Origin: Microscilla marina ATCC 23134
GTDB lineage: Bacteria > Bacteroidota > Bacteroidia > Cytophagales > Microscillaceae
Direction: 5' to 3'
Assembly: GCF_000169175.1 (NCBI RefSeq)
Contig: NZ_AAWS01000046.1
Span: forward strand, 1 to 64,000
DNA length: 64,000 nucleotides
Positions 1 through 8,612 of the stretch are shown here, in pieces (within the stretch, counting starts at the first letter, position 1; each line of letters starts with the position of its first letter). The notes under the pieces were generated by a model that saw only the letters and a list, made by a program, of their open reading frames with translations, searched no databases and was not told where the DNA came from. The position numbers were made by a program, and so were the translations under genes.

Positions 1-300
1 AGTTTGCTTTTTGAATTCCGGTATGTATCGGAGCAAACGCTACAGCTACGAAAAGTTCATAGTCTCGATTGATTGGGGAAAAACTGTTTTTTGTCCATTC
101 CTAAGAGTGTCCTGTAAAAAAACCACATAATTAAACAGCAAGGCATTACTCATTAAACCAGTAATTTGATTCTAAAACCTGAAGACTGGGTACTGGCAGA
201 AAAGTTGTTTCCTGTGTCATTTGCCTGTTTTTAAATAACTTAACTGATTAGGTGAATGAAACTTTTAGATGTTTCATAGACTAAAAGCGCCAAATTAAAC
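1..300. other. Left-edge intergenic stretch, nothing recognised
   Basis: AT-rich DNA before the SiaC-like gene. I found no convincing reading frame, RNA gene or hairpin. It probably carries the promoter of the gene that starts at 301. Confidence 0.4.
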
Positions 301-681
301 ATGAAAGATATAGCTATAAAAGGTAATAAGGGAGTGTATTTTATACCTACAGTCAATTTTAACTCAGATACTGGCGTATGTGAAATTATAGGAGAGTCAT
401 ATCATCAAGATGCTAAAAAATTTTATCGCCCTTTGATTCAATGGGTAGAAGAGTACATTCAGTCTAAACGTCCCATTCGGTTTGACTTCAAACTTACCTA
501 CTTCAACACCAATTCATCTAAAGCCTTTCTAAATATTCTCAAAGTTTTGAAAAAATACGCCGATGAAGGTGGGCAGGTAGAGGCCAATTGGTATTACCCT
601 ACCGAAGACGACGATATTTTGGAAGAAGCCGAGGATTTTATACAAGAAACCAAGTTGAACATGCACCTTATTGGCTATTGA
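301..681 (+). CDS. SiaC-family regulatory phosphoprotein (DUF1987)
   Basis: This 126-residue cytosolic protein matches the DUF1987/SiaC family. In Pseudomonas, SiaC is phosphorylated by the SiaB kinase and dephosphorylated by the SiaA phosphatase, and in its free form it activates a diguanylate cyclase. The family block YFNTNSSKAFLNIL lies around residues 67-80 and includes the Thr/Ser stretch that carries the phosphosite in the family. The acidic C-terminal half (EDDDILEEAEDF) is also typical. No SiaA, SiaB or GGDEF partner is encoded nearby, so any partner must be elsewhere. The start is the first ATG and the length is normal. The family call is fairly secure; the role here is inferred. Confidence 0.75.
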   Translation: MKDIAIKGNKGVYFIPTVNFNSDTGVCEIIGESYHQDAKKFYRPLIQWVEEYIQSKRPIRFDFKLTYFNTNSSKAFLNILKVLKKYADEGGQVEANWYYPTEDDDILEEAEDFIQETKLNMHLIGY

Positions 682-1060
682 TATCAGCATACTGCTTCTG
701 AGAAGAGACACACATGGGTTCTTTTTTTCATTTACTTTCATCAATCGTCACTATATTTTTGATGCTGTTTTACACCTATAAATAAAGTGAACAGTTTTCG
801 AGTACGCTATGGGTGTCTACTACCAAATCGATCTATCATGGGCTGAAAATAAATGCCTCGTGATAAAATTAATTGTTAGTTGCCTATGAACTGAACTTAT
901 TTTTAAATCCCAATTCATTGGGGCAGCTTGCTATGATGAGTTCTAGGGCAAAAACCTATTGCCTGGCCCCTAAAACCCTGTCAGGGCTGTGAACTATTGA
1001 TCTATATAGTTTTTGTTAATAGAGAGTAAATATTAAATGTGTCTGCATAAGAGAGAGGTA
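682..1060. other. Intergenic region upstream of the TonB-dependent receptor
   Basis: No gene is seen. It holds a short imperfect hairpin (ACCCTGTCAGGGC near 975) and presumably the receptor promoter. I do not recognise a cobalamin or other riboswitch in it. Confidence 0.35.
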
Positions 1061-3490
1061 ATGAAAAAAATCATTATATGTAGCTTCGCATCATTGCTGT
1101 TGAACCTGGCAATTTATGCTCAGTCTGATACCAATCGCCTGAATACTATTCCATTAGATGTATTGAAGGCTCAAGATATTATTGCAGGGCGTGCTTCTAC
1201 CAATGTAGAGGTTGTTTCTGCGAGTAGGTCGAGCAAAAGAATAAAAGACCTGCCGGTGACTATCCACGTAGTAACTCAAGAAGAAATCCGGAAAAATGGT
1301 TATATAACCTTGGTTGACGTTATGAAAGCGGTACCAGGGGTACGAGTATCGCAACCAGGGTCGGGACTCGACGGAGAAACATTTCTTTTTAGGGGGCAAA
1401 TAGGTAATTATTATACCAAAATACTCATCAATAACATTCCTATCCAACCTAGTGTGGCAGGAGGAATCGCCATTGGAGCGCAACTACCCATTGCTCAGGC
1501 GCGGCAAATAGAAATTATTTATGGACCAGCTTCTGCAGTGTATGGGGCTGACGCCATGACTGGAGTCATTAATATTATTACCGACTCTCCCTCTAGTTGC
1601 TCATTTGCGCAAGCCAATGTTACTTTAGGTGAATATGGCTACCAACACGTGAATTTTATGGCAGGAGGCAAGGTAGGTAAAAACAAAAACATACTCAAAT
1701 ACACTTTTTATGGCAATCGTGGCAAACGCGATGATCTAAACATTCGCCATAACAAAGAGGTAGAATTGGTAGGGCAGTTGAGTAGTGAGTTTTCATACAA
1801 AGGCAATGTATTTAGCCCTCTTCCCCACTTTTTTGCTTCTAAACGTATGTCGAGTGATCAGGTCAACTATTTAAGGTTGCTCAACACCAACCCTGACCAA
1901 GTGTTGGATAGTATTCAGGCGACTTACCCTTACTACCAAGGCGATGCAAACAAAGGTTTGGTGAACGCATTGCCCCAGGAAAGCTCGCTGTTTGGCATAC
2001 AACTGGAATATCGGGATTTTACTTTTAGTTACAATAACCTCTTTCGTAGCAACCACAGTTCTTTGGGCAGAAGCCCCGACATATTTTCTTATGCCCACCC
2101 TGACAATTACATAGCCGACCGTATAGAGCGCACTACTTTAAGCTATAACAAAGCCTGGCAACGGTTTGCGCTTACTGTCAATGCGTCTTATCTTAAGTAC
2201 AGGATGGACGTAGGCTCTACTTATGGAGTAAACTATGCCAGTTTTGCCAGCTCAAGGGCATATACTTACGAGGCTTCCGATGATTTATTTTTTGAAGCGC
2301 TAGGCACTTATTCCATCAATAAATACATGGAAGTTACCGCAGGTTTTTCTGCCACTCTTTCAGGCAATTTGCCTCCAGTCAATGAATCCGATACACCTTT
2401 TAATCCTAACGACTACCGGGCATTTAGTACTACCCAACGCCCCCCTCATGCCGTTTTTGGGCATTTTGGCGACAATCCCATTTTGCACACTATTACCGGG
2501 TATTTTGCCCAATTGCTCTATCAACGCGATAACCTTACACTAATTGCAGGAGTACGCGAAGATGCATCGTCTGAATTTACTACCAATGTAGACTCAGCCA
2601 ATGTAGTGGGTACTTTTTATCCCAGGGTGGCAGTGTTGTATAAGTTCAGCGATAACCTTTCGGTAAGGGCGTCTTATGGCAGGGCTTTCAAAGCTCCCAG
2701 TGCCCGCAATACCTACTCTTCGTTAGCCTTACCTGTAATATTCAATGGCACCAGAGTACCCAACCTGGTACAATACGAACGAGTGCCCAACGAAGATCTA
2801 TCGCCAGAGTTTGTTACGAGTTATGAGGTAGGAGTACGCTATACACTCAATAGCAATATAGATTTTGACCTGACAGGATACTATAGCCGAATAGATCAGT
2901 TAATTACCCAAAGCCTGATTCCATTAGATACTGCCATATACGGTGCCAATGCGGTGTCACAGTTTCAAGCACAGAATAGTTTCCGAACCCGTTCAGCCGT
3001 AAATGATGTAAACAGCCGAAGCGATTTGTATGGGCTGCAATTGGCTGTACGCTTGTCCAACCTGTGGCCATTGCTCAAGTTCAATGCCGATGTGTACCTA
3101 AATTATGCTGAAGGTTCAGAGGTATTGCCCAACGAAGAAAACGAAGAAATCAGTGTGCCCAGAATGGTGCCTAAGTTTATGGGACAGTTGAACTTTTCAA
3201 TAGAACCGTTTAAGCATACTTACTTTCGTTTTGAGAATGTCTTTATGACCGATTGGGTAAGGCGTTTTGTCCCCAGAGCGCAAGCCTCAGATTTCAAAAT
3301 TGCGGGCTATTATAACCTGGACTTTATTGGGCGTTATCAGCTAAGCAAAAACCTGGGCGTATTTCTGAAAATAAGAAATGTATTTGATGCTGAGTACGCA
3401 GGCATTGGTTCTGATGGACTAGACGTGGACTTGGTATACAACCCTCAAATGAAACGAAATGTACAGTTTGGTGCTTCTTTTAGGTTATAA
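1061..3490 (+). CDS. TonB-dependent outer-membrane receptor
   Basis: The protein has about 809 residues and should form a 22-strand beta-barrel that imports a siderophore, vitamin or other ligand using TonB energy. The signal peptide is MKKIIICSFASLLLNLAIYA followed by a short linker. A plug domain runs from about 50 to 175 (RSSKRIKDLPVTIHVVTQEEI, PGVRVSQPG, RGQIGNYYTKILINNIP, EIIYGPASAVYGADAMTGVINI) and the barrel fills the rest, ending in NVQFGASFRL. I chose the ATG at 1061, not the one at 1037, because it begins the signal peptide and follows a purine-rich GAGAGAGG. It stands alone on its strand and no SusD partner is present, so the substrate cannot be inferred. The adjacent leftward gene 3524-4474 encodes another outer-membrane protein. 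Confidence 0.9.
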   Translation: MKKIIICSFASLLLNLAIYAQSDTNRLNTIPLDVLKAQDIIAGRASTNVEVVSASRSSKRIKDLPVTIHVVTQEEIRKNGYITLVDVMKAVPGVRVSQPGSGLDGETFLFRGQIGNYYTKILINNIPIQPSVAGGIAIGAQLPIAQARQIEIIYGPASAVYGADAMTGVINIITDSPSSCSFAQANVTLGEYGYQHVNFMAGGKVGKNKNILKYTFYGNRGKRDDLNIRHNKEVELVGQLSSEFSYKGNVFSPLPHFFASKRMSSDQVNYLRLLNTNPDQVLDSIQATYPYYQGDANKGLVNALPQESSLFGIQLEYRDFTFSYNNLFRSNHSSLGRSPDIFSYAHPDNYIADRIERTTLSYNKAWQRFALTVNASYLKYRMDVGSTYGVNYASFASSRAYTYEASDDLFFEALGTYSINKYMEVTAGFSATLSGNLPPVNESDTPFNPNDYRAFSTTQRPPHAVFGHFGDNPILHTITGYFAQLLYQRDNLTLIAGVREDASSEFTTNVDSANVVGTFYPRVAVLYKFSDNLSVRASYGRAFKAPSARNTYSSLALPVIFNGTRVPNLVQYERVPNEDLSPEFVTSYEVGVRYTLNSNIDFDLTGYYSRIDQLITQSLIPLDTAIYGANAVSQFQAQNSFRTRSAVNDVNSRSDLYGLQLAVRLSNLWPLLKFNADVYLNYAEGSEVLPNEENEEISVPRMVPKFMGQLNFSIEPFKHTYFRFENVFMTDWVRRFVPRAQASDFKIAGYYNLDFIGRYQLSKNLGVFLKIRNVFDAEYAGIGSDGLDVDLVYNPQMKRNVQFGASFRL

Positions 3491-3523
3491 AAACAAGCCT
3501 TGGTTGGTTTGGGGACAATTTTA

Positions 3524-4474
3524 TTAAAAATTGAACACATACCCTACTGTGTTTACAAATTCGCGTGAAAGTCCATCGGGGTTTTGAGCGCGACGGATCA
3601 ATCTGAAGCCTACCCCTACTTTAATGGCTGAGCGAGTATTAAACCTAAATCCCATACCTGCCAAATAAGTAAGCGCCAGCCCATCGCTGCCATCTACATT
3701 GATGGTGCGTTCTCCCAAAGTGATTTTATCTTGATTGGGACGGTAAATAGCCAACAAACCTGTGTTAAAGTTGATGCGTGAAAAGCGCAAGTTATACTCT
3801 ACTCTTAACATAAAATCATCACCTCTAAACAGTTTGCGTGACCGAGGGTAGTGCTCAGCCCAGATAAAATTTTCGCTTCCTGCCCATTTGCCCCATAAAA
3901 ACTGATTATTTACATTATTCAACGCGCGTTGATACCCCGTAGCAATCAACCAATTTCGGCTAATCAGCGAAATTCCGGCAATCAAGTCATACGTGCCTAG
4001 GGTGTTTTGGTAATACATAGGCAGTGCCCTGCCTGACTCAGACTGTGCATTGGGAGTGCCTGTAGGTATTTTGGTACCCAGTGTAGCGTTTATCTGAAAT
4101 TTTTCTTTGTTAACGAGATTGTAACTAAAACTCAACGACACATCACCTATTCCGTGGTTGCTGCCTAAGCGCCCCTGGGCGTATTGATAAGGCAACTTTA
4201 CCTGTAAATTGGTTTTGTCATTAAAACCTATGTTAAAATCTACAGTATACGCCAAAATAAGGTTATCAAATTTGGTAACGCCCAGATAGTGACTCAGTTC
4301 TACCGAGCGTAAACGCAGCCTTATTTTTTGGTTAAAATGTTGATCGGGCTTCATGGCACCCATCGTGCAAAACCCGGCATCGCTACAGCCCTGTGCCTGT
4401 AGTTGTGCTGAGGTAGCCCATAAAAAAATGAGTAGCAATCCGTAAAACCGTATGTATTGAATCCTGTTTGACAT
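3524..4474 (-). CDS. Predicted outer-membrane beta-barrel protein, function unknown
   Basis: About 316 residues. The start chosen gives MSNRIQYIRFYGLLLIFLWATSAQLQAQG, a clear signal peptide; an upstream in-frame ATG at 4531 would only add a poor leader. The mature part has alternating short strands (for example NLILAYTVDFNIGFNDKTNLQVKLPYQY, FMLRVEYNLRFSRINFNTGLLAIY, SAIKVGVGFRLIRR) and ends in YVFNF, an outer-membrane-type C-terminus. It resembles the transporter/porin-like beta-barrels common in Bacteroidota. It converges on the TonB receptor with a 33-bp gap, which suggests neither operon nor coregulation. The barrel prediction is moderately secure; the substrate is unknown. Confidence 0.65.
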   Translation of the reverse strand: MSNRIQYIRFYGLLLIFLWATSAQLQAQGCSDAGFCTMGAMKPDQHFNQKIRLRLRSVELSHYLGVTKFDNLILAYTVDFNIGFNDKTNLQVKLPYQYAQGRLGSNHGIGDVSLSFSYNLVNKEKFQINATLGTKIPTGTPNAQSESGRALPMYYQNTLGTYDLIAGISLISRNWLIATGYQRALNNVNNQFLWGKWAGSENFIWAEHYPRSRKLFRGDDFMLRVEYNLRFSRINFNTGLLAIYRPNQDKITLGERTINVDGSDGLALTYLAGMGFRFNTRSAIKVGVGFRLIRRAQNPDGLSREFVNTVGYVFNF

Positions 4475-4602
4475 AATGGGGGCAAGTATATTGAGTTTTG
4501 TGCAAAGTAAAGAAATATAGTCAAAAACCAACTTGTTTTATGTTGTTACAACTCAAGTGAAGGAAACGTTGCCTGTGTTGGAAAGAAGATTTTGCCAAAA
4601 CC

Positions 4603-4644
4603 ACACAAACCCTCCCAAATTACTTGATTTGAGAGGGTTTGTGC
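4603..4644 (-). terminator. Intrinsic terminator of the YceI-like gene
   Basis: A long inverted repeat (CACAAACCCTCCCAAAT and its near complement) with a six-base loop lies just downstream of the leftward gene 4687-5232, followed on that strand by a short T run. Confidence 0.6.
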
Positions 4645-4686
4645 GCATGTTGTCAGGCAGTATATTTTCAATCAGGTCTTTGCCTC

Positions 4687-5232
4687 CTAATCATATTTGG
4701 CAATTAAATTAATCTCCACTACATTTTTTCCATCCTTAAACAAGGCCTGAGGTATTTTGATCTGATGATCTTTGGTATTGACCTGAAAACGACTAAAGCA
4801 ACTGATTTTGTTGTTTTTTACTACGATAGTCGCCGGAATAGAACGCTTTCTCTTTACGCCGTGCATTTTAAGGTAGCCCACCACGGTTACTTTCTGAGGA
4901 GAACTAATTTCAAAATTGATCTTTTCTTTTACTTTACCTTTAAAAGTAGAGTGGGGGTATTTGCTGGCTTCGAGGTAGGTTTCGTTAAAAGGTTGCTGCA
5001 TCACAGGGTTGCTAAAGCGAAACTTATTGGTGGGAATAATGAAAGACACTTCGTTGTTTTTGCGATTAAAGGCAGAAGTCACAGATTTATTGACCGCCTG
5101 AATGAGGGCAAGGTTAGAATTTAAAAATAGGGTGACCTGACCTGTGTGAGTGCTATATATTTTTTTTTGTGCTTTGGTGTCATGGACAAGAGTGAGCAAA
5201 AAAAAACCAAGCAGGAAAATATGCCTTTTCAT
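4687..5232 (-). CDS. YceI-like periplasmic lipid-binding protein
   Basis: 181 residues with a signal peptide (MKRHIFLLGFFLLTLVHDTKA). YceI proteins are lipocalin-like barrels that bind isoprenoid or other amphipathic lipids in the periplasm. Family features seen are AFNRKNNEVSFIIPTNKFRF, FNETYLEASKYPHSTFKGKV and a closing beta-strand block with KMHGVKRKRSIPATI, which are the usual N-x-F-x-F-P and Y-P-x-x-x-F-x-G positions. The length is normal. It is separated from its neighbours by terminator-like hairpins on both sides (4603 and 5361), so it is probably monocistronic. The ligand is not known. Confidence 0.75.
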   Translation of the reverse strand: MKRHIFLLGFFLLTLVHDTKAQKKIYSTHTGQVTLFLNSNLALIQAVNKSVTSAFNRKNNEVSFIIPTNKFRFSNPVMQQPFNETYLEASKYPHSTFKGKVKEKINFEISSPQKVTVVGYLKMHGVKRKRSIPATIVVKNNKISCFSRFQVNTKDHQIKIPQALFKDGKNVVEINLIAKYD

Positions 5233-5360
5233 GATGGAGTGTAGTTTTAAAAGTATGGAAACATTATCATAGTTTGTTTTACCGTGTCAAGGTAAGATTT
5301 GTTCAGAGATTCTACAACTTTATAAAAAAATAGAAGGCTCTTTTCCAGTCAGATAGTAGA

Positions 5361-5388
5361 ATACCCGTTAAGTTCTTTTAACGGGTAT
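5361..5388 (-). terminator. Terminator downstream of the BlaI/M56 operon
   Basis: A perfect inverted repeat (ATACCCGTTAA ... TTAACGGGTAT) with a six-base loop lies about 30 bp past the stop of the leftward M56 gene. It lacks a strong T tract. Confidence 0.5.
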
Positions 5389-5418
5389 GCTTGAACTAAT
5401 AGTATGAATTATATACGA

Positions 5419-7146
5419 TTAATCATCATTATCGTCCTCATCTTCCAACTCAAACTTGAAGTTCTTCAGTTCTTTTAATGCTTCTTTGAGGTCTTTTTTA
5501 AAGTCTTTCAGGTCTATTTTCAAATCCTTTTTTAGGTCTTTTAGATCCACCTTGAGGTTTTTCAATACATCACTGGTTACATCGAGGCTTAGACCAATCA
5601 CAGGCTTGAGCAAATCGCCCAGGTCAAGTTCGTTTTCAAGGTCAATATTGCTTAGGTCTTTGCTCGTTTTTCGTAAGCTACGTTTAAGATCTTTGCCCAT
5701 GTTTTTGAGCGATACACTCAGCTCTTTCAGCCCATCCTTTAGGGCTATCCAGTCTTGCCACATACTGTCAGTAGTTGTTTTGTACTTTTTAAATTTCCCT
5801 GACTTTATTTTTTTGCCATCTACATACAAGCGTTTTACTTTTCCGGCTTTGTCAAAACGTACCTCATAGTCGGTCCCTTTGATGTTAGCCTCCATTTCTA
5901 CATAATCATCCTCACTGTCTATTTTTCGGTAATGACGATCTTTGTGGTGAGAATATTTATTTAAACGGCGCATTTTGCTGGTTTTTTTACCCGGGGTATC
6001 CACTACTGCGGCAAGCAAGGCTAACTCTTCCTTTATTCTTTGTTTTACCATTTCCTTGATAAGGACTTTGGGCGGAGTGGATAGGTTTGTTACCTGCTGA
6101 CTACTAGTAGAGGCTGGTTTTACTGCCTTGCCTGAGGCCAACTGATGCGCTACCAAAGCACTACTGCTCAAGGCAACACTTTGCCCAAACGATACCTGGC
6201 CGAACCCAATGCCCAGGCAAGCCAACATAGGCAATATGAGGGCGTATTTCCAATAGATTTTTCGATACATGGTTTTCTTGGTCATCATATTTACTCTTTT
6301 TTTAATTTGCGATTGAACTAAACGGTTTCCCAAAGTAAACTGAGGCACACTGCCCAAACTTTGGCTAAGTAACAACATGGCATAACTGTGGGCGTCTTGC
6401 TGTTTGATCACCGCCCGATCGGCTACAAACTCGTGATTTTCACGCAAGGCATTCCGCCACCAGTACACTACTGGGTTGTACCAAAACACCGCACAAAACA
6501 ACTCCATCAACAGGACATCTATAGTATGTTTTTGTTGAATGTGCGCTGCTTCGTGGGCAATAACTTGTGCTCTTTGTTCGGGAGTAAGTTTTAGGGTATT
6601 GTCCCAAAACAAATAGTTGAAAAACGACAGCATGGGCAACTTACCATAAGTAAACACTACTTTGTAATGGTTTTGTGGCATTACTTGGGCACCTGCAACG
6701 ACCCGTATGATGCGCACCAACCGATAGGTAAAAAGTGTTAGACACACCACTACTCCTGCAATGTACAGCCCTAGCCATGTGTTCCACCAATTGATTGAAG
6801 GAGTAGTAGCCTTGGTTGTTGTCTGGTGGGTTGTTTTACCAGAAGCTTGATGCTGAGTTGTTAGAAGTAATTTTTTATTATGAACAACAGAGGTAGTTGT
6901 TTTTTTGGAGGCAACCACTGGAGAGCTTACTGCAAGCGGTTGCCACTGTCTTATATGAATTGGCACCGATTTTTTTGGCAACTTGATGTGTAACAATGGT
7001 ACCGCAAGTGCCACTCCCAAGCCTATCAGCAAATAGGCACGGTTTAAGTGAAAACTCGTCTCTTTTTTTAAGAAGATGAGATAAAAAGCATATAAAAACA
7101 ACAAGCTTAGGTTTACTTTTATAAGGTATATTATCCAATCGTTCAT
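5419..7146 (-). CDS. BlaR1/MecR1-type M56 membrane metallopeptidase with Lys/Asp-rich tail
   Basis: About 575 residues from the ATG at 7146; the in-frame start at 7194 would add residues before the first membrane helix. BlaR1-type proteins sense a signal outside the cell and switch on a cytosolic zinc peptidase that inactivates the BlaI repressor. Membrane segments lie near residues 3-20, 35-50, 120-145 and 295-315. The catalytic block is HEAAH (an HExxH zinc site) with WYNPVVYWWRNALRENHEFVADR, which holds the downstream Glu. There is no penicillin-binding sensor domain. The C-terminus instead is a periodic charged stretch (KDLKKDLKIDLKDFKKDLKE) of about 100 residues that should form amphipathic helix. 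It is the last gene of an operon with the BlaI-like repressor and a coiled-coil membrane protein. The signal it senses is unknown. Confidence 0.85.
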   Translation of the reverse strand: MNDWIIYLIKVNLSLLFLYAFYLIFLKKETSFHLNRAYLLIGLGVALAVPLLHIKLPKKSVPIHIRQWQPLAVSSPVVASKKTTTSVVHNKKLLLTTQHQASGKTTHQTTTKATTPSINWWNTWLGLYIAGVVVCLTLFTYRLVRIIRVVAGAQVMPQNHYKVVFTYGKLPMLSFFNYLFWDNTLKLTPEQRAQVIAHEAAHIQQKHTIDVLLMELFCAVFWYNPVVYWWRNALRENHEFVADRAVIKQQDAHSYAMLLLSQSLGSVPQFTLGNRLVQSQIKKRVNMMTKKTMYRKIYWKYALILPMLACLGIGFGQVSFGQSVALSSSALVAHQLASGKAVKPASTSSQQVTNLSTPPKVLIKEMVKQRIKEELALLAAVVDTPGKKTSKMRRLNKYSHHKDRHYRKIDSEDDYVEMEANIKGTDYEVRFDKAGKVKRLYVDGKKIKSGKFKKYKTTTDSMWQDWIALKDGLKELSVSLKNMGKDLKRSLRKTSKDLSNIDLENELDLGDLLKPVIGLSLDVTSDVLKNLKVDLKDLKKDLKIDLKDFKKDLKEALKELKNFKFELEDEDDNDD

Positions 7147-7303
7147 GGTATTCAATGGTTTTTTAATAAAATAGTAGTGGGTGGCATAAGCCACGGCAGG
7201 TAGTCAGCTACAAGTAAGGCTAACTATTTTATAGTGTGATAGTTACACCTATTTATTAAATGTGTTTAATTCTGCTTCGGCGCTCAATACTTGGCGAAAT
7301 ATT

Positions 7304-7894
7304 CTAATCGTCATTGAGGCTTTTTACCAGCTCACTAATATTTTTAAGCAATTCCTTTTCGTGCTTGTCTAAGTCTCTGGTATCTATATTTTTGAGTTCG
7401 TGGTTCAGGTTTTTCCTAAGCTCTTTGCCCAGCTCTTTCTTAAGCTTTTTTAGTTTTCTTTTGAGCGCTGGTAAATCCTCCTTTTTCCATTCCTGAATTC
7501 CCTTATTGAGTTCTTTTACCAAGGTTTCCTTGAAATCTTTCTCAAAGTGCTCCCCCATTTTTTCAAACTCTTTGCCCATTTGCTCAAACTCCTTTCCTAA
7601 CCTTTCTAAATCGGCTGTATTTTCAATCGTAATCTTTTCGCCATTGAGGTCAACATCCAATCTGAAGTTTTGCTCGCGTTGACGTTCAACTTCTTCTTCT
7701 TGCTGTTGTTGAAGGGCTTCCAGTCGTTCTTGTTGACTTACTTGAGCAATCGCTGATTCGTTGTCATTGTGCGAACCAAACAGGGGGCTTCGCTGCAAAA
7801 GCCAACCCGCCAGAATAACCAAGGGAATTACTAAAAAATATCGGGCAATGTCACGCTTTGGCTCAGCGTGGTTATTTCTTTCTTTCATCATCAT
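7304..7894 (-). CDS. Single-pass membrane coiled-coil protein between BlaI and M56 peptidase
   Basis: 196 residues. A short basic N-terminus is followed by one hydrophobic helix at about residues 19-34 (YFLVIPLVILAGWLLQ). A long charged coiled coil follows, rich in Glu, Lys and Leu (EQMGKEFEKMGEHFEKDFKE; RKLKKLKKELGKELRKNLNH). The start overlaps the BlaI stop by 17-23 bp; three consecutive ATGs (7894, 7891, 7888) are possible, so translation is coupled. Its amphipathic Lys/Leu/Asp repeats resemble the C-terminal tail of the adjacent M56 peptidase. A physical contact or regulatory partnership is therefore reasonable but is inference only. I do not recognise a named family. Confidence 0.7.
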   Translation of the reverse strand: MMMKERNNHAEPKRDIARYFLVIPLVILAGWLLQRSPLFGSHNDNESAIAQVSQQERLEALQQQQEEEVERQREQNFRLDVDLNGEKITIENTADLERLGKEFEQMGKEFEKMGEHFEKDFKETLVKELNKGIQEWKKEDLPALKRKLKKLKKELGKELRKNLNHELKNIDTRDLDKHEKELLKNISELVKSLNDD

Positions 7895-8306
7895 TTTTTT
7901 GTTTAAGGTTCTTGTCTATATCTTCCAAAATATCTTCAATGTCTGATATGTCCACGTTTTTGTCTTTGGCAAAAAATGACGCCAAACGAGCAAAAGATCC
8001 TCCGAAATAATCAGTCATGAAGCGGTCTAACCAAAAGCTGGTATACTCTTCTTTTTTTACCAATGGCTCATAACGATAAGTGTTGCCAAAAGTCTGGTGT
8101 GTGACAAAACCCTTTTCTTCAAGCAACCTTACTATAGTAGACACTGTACTGTAGGCGGGTTTGTTTTTGCCAGGCGCCACGGGTATATCGGCAATGATTT
8201 CTTTGATAAAAGCTTTTTCCAGTTTCCACAAAACTTTCATTACCTGTTCCTCTGCCTTGGTGAGTTGCTTGCTTTTTTGTCCTTTATTTTTCGCGTTTTT
8301 TTTCAT
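7872..8306 (-). CDS. BlaI/MecI/CopY-family transcriptional repressor
   Basis: 144 residues. The winged-helix domain is at residues 15-90 (QLTKAEEQVMKVLWKLEKAFIKEI, KPAYSTVSTIVRLLEEKGFV, TFGNTYRYEPLVKKEEY). The C-terminal part should dimerise (FMTDYFGGSFARLASFFAKD). Such repressors bind palindromic operators as dimers and are inactivated by cleavage through a cognate M56 peptidase. Here that peptidase is two genes downstream in the same leftward operon. Two palindromes upstream (8345-8385) could be its own operator. It overlaps the coiled-coil gene, which supports one transcript. The call is secure by motif and context. Confidence 0.88.
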   Translation of the reverse strand: MKKNAKNKGQKSKQLTKAEEQVMKVLWKLEKAFIKEIIADIPVAPGKNKPAYSTVSTIVRLLEEKGFVTHQTFGNTYRYEPLVKKEEYTSFWLDRFMTDYFGGSFARLASFFAKDKNVDISDIEDILEDIDKNLKQKNDDERKK

Positions 8307-8344
8307 TGATATTTTTAGTAGACGTGACTATATTTTTAAAACTT

Positions 8345-8385
8345 GTTTTATAAAACTAAAATCTCCAACTAAGTTTTTAAAACTT
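8345..8385 (-). promoter_or_regulatory. Candidate BlaI-type operator: two palindromes
   Basis: Upstream of the repressor gene lie GTTTTATAAAAC (8345-8356) and AAGTTTTTAAAACTT (8371-8385). Both are perfect dyads, and a third half-site-like TTTTTAAAACTT is at about 8333. Autoregulation by the BlaI-like protein is inferred from position; the sequence differs from the staphylococcal TACA/TGTA operator. Confidence 0.4.
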
Positions 8386-8612
8386 CTGCTCAAAAAAATA
8401 TTCCTGATACAGGAACTAAAATGTTTGACAACAAGTATTTTTGTAAAAACAAACGTATTGATGAAAGGGCGCTTAGGTTTACATCATCAATGACACTTGC
8501 CCCATGGCAAGGGTTGCATAAATGAATGCCGTAAAAAATAGTTTTGACTGGATCATCGCTTAAATTGCTGAAAGCCAGCACAATAAAAAAAATAATAATT
8601 TAGCAAACACCT

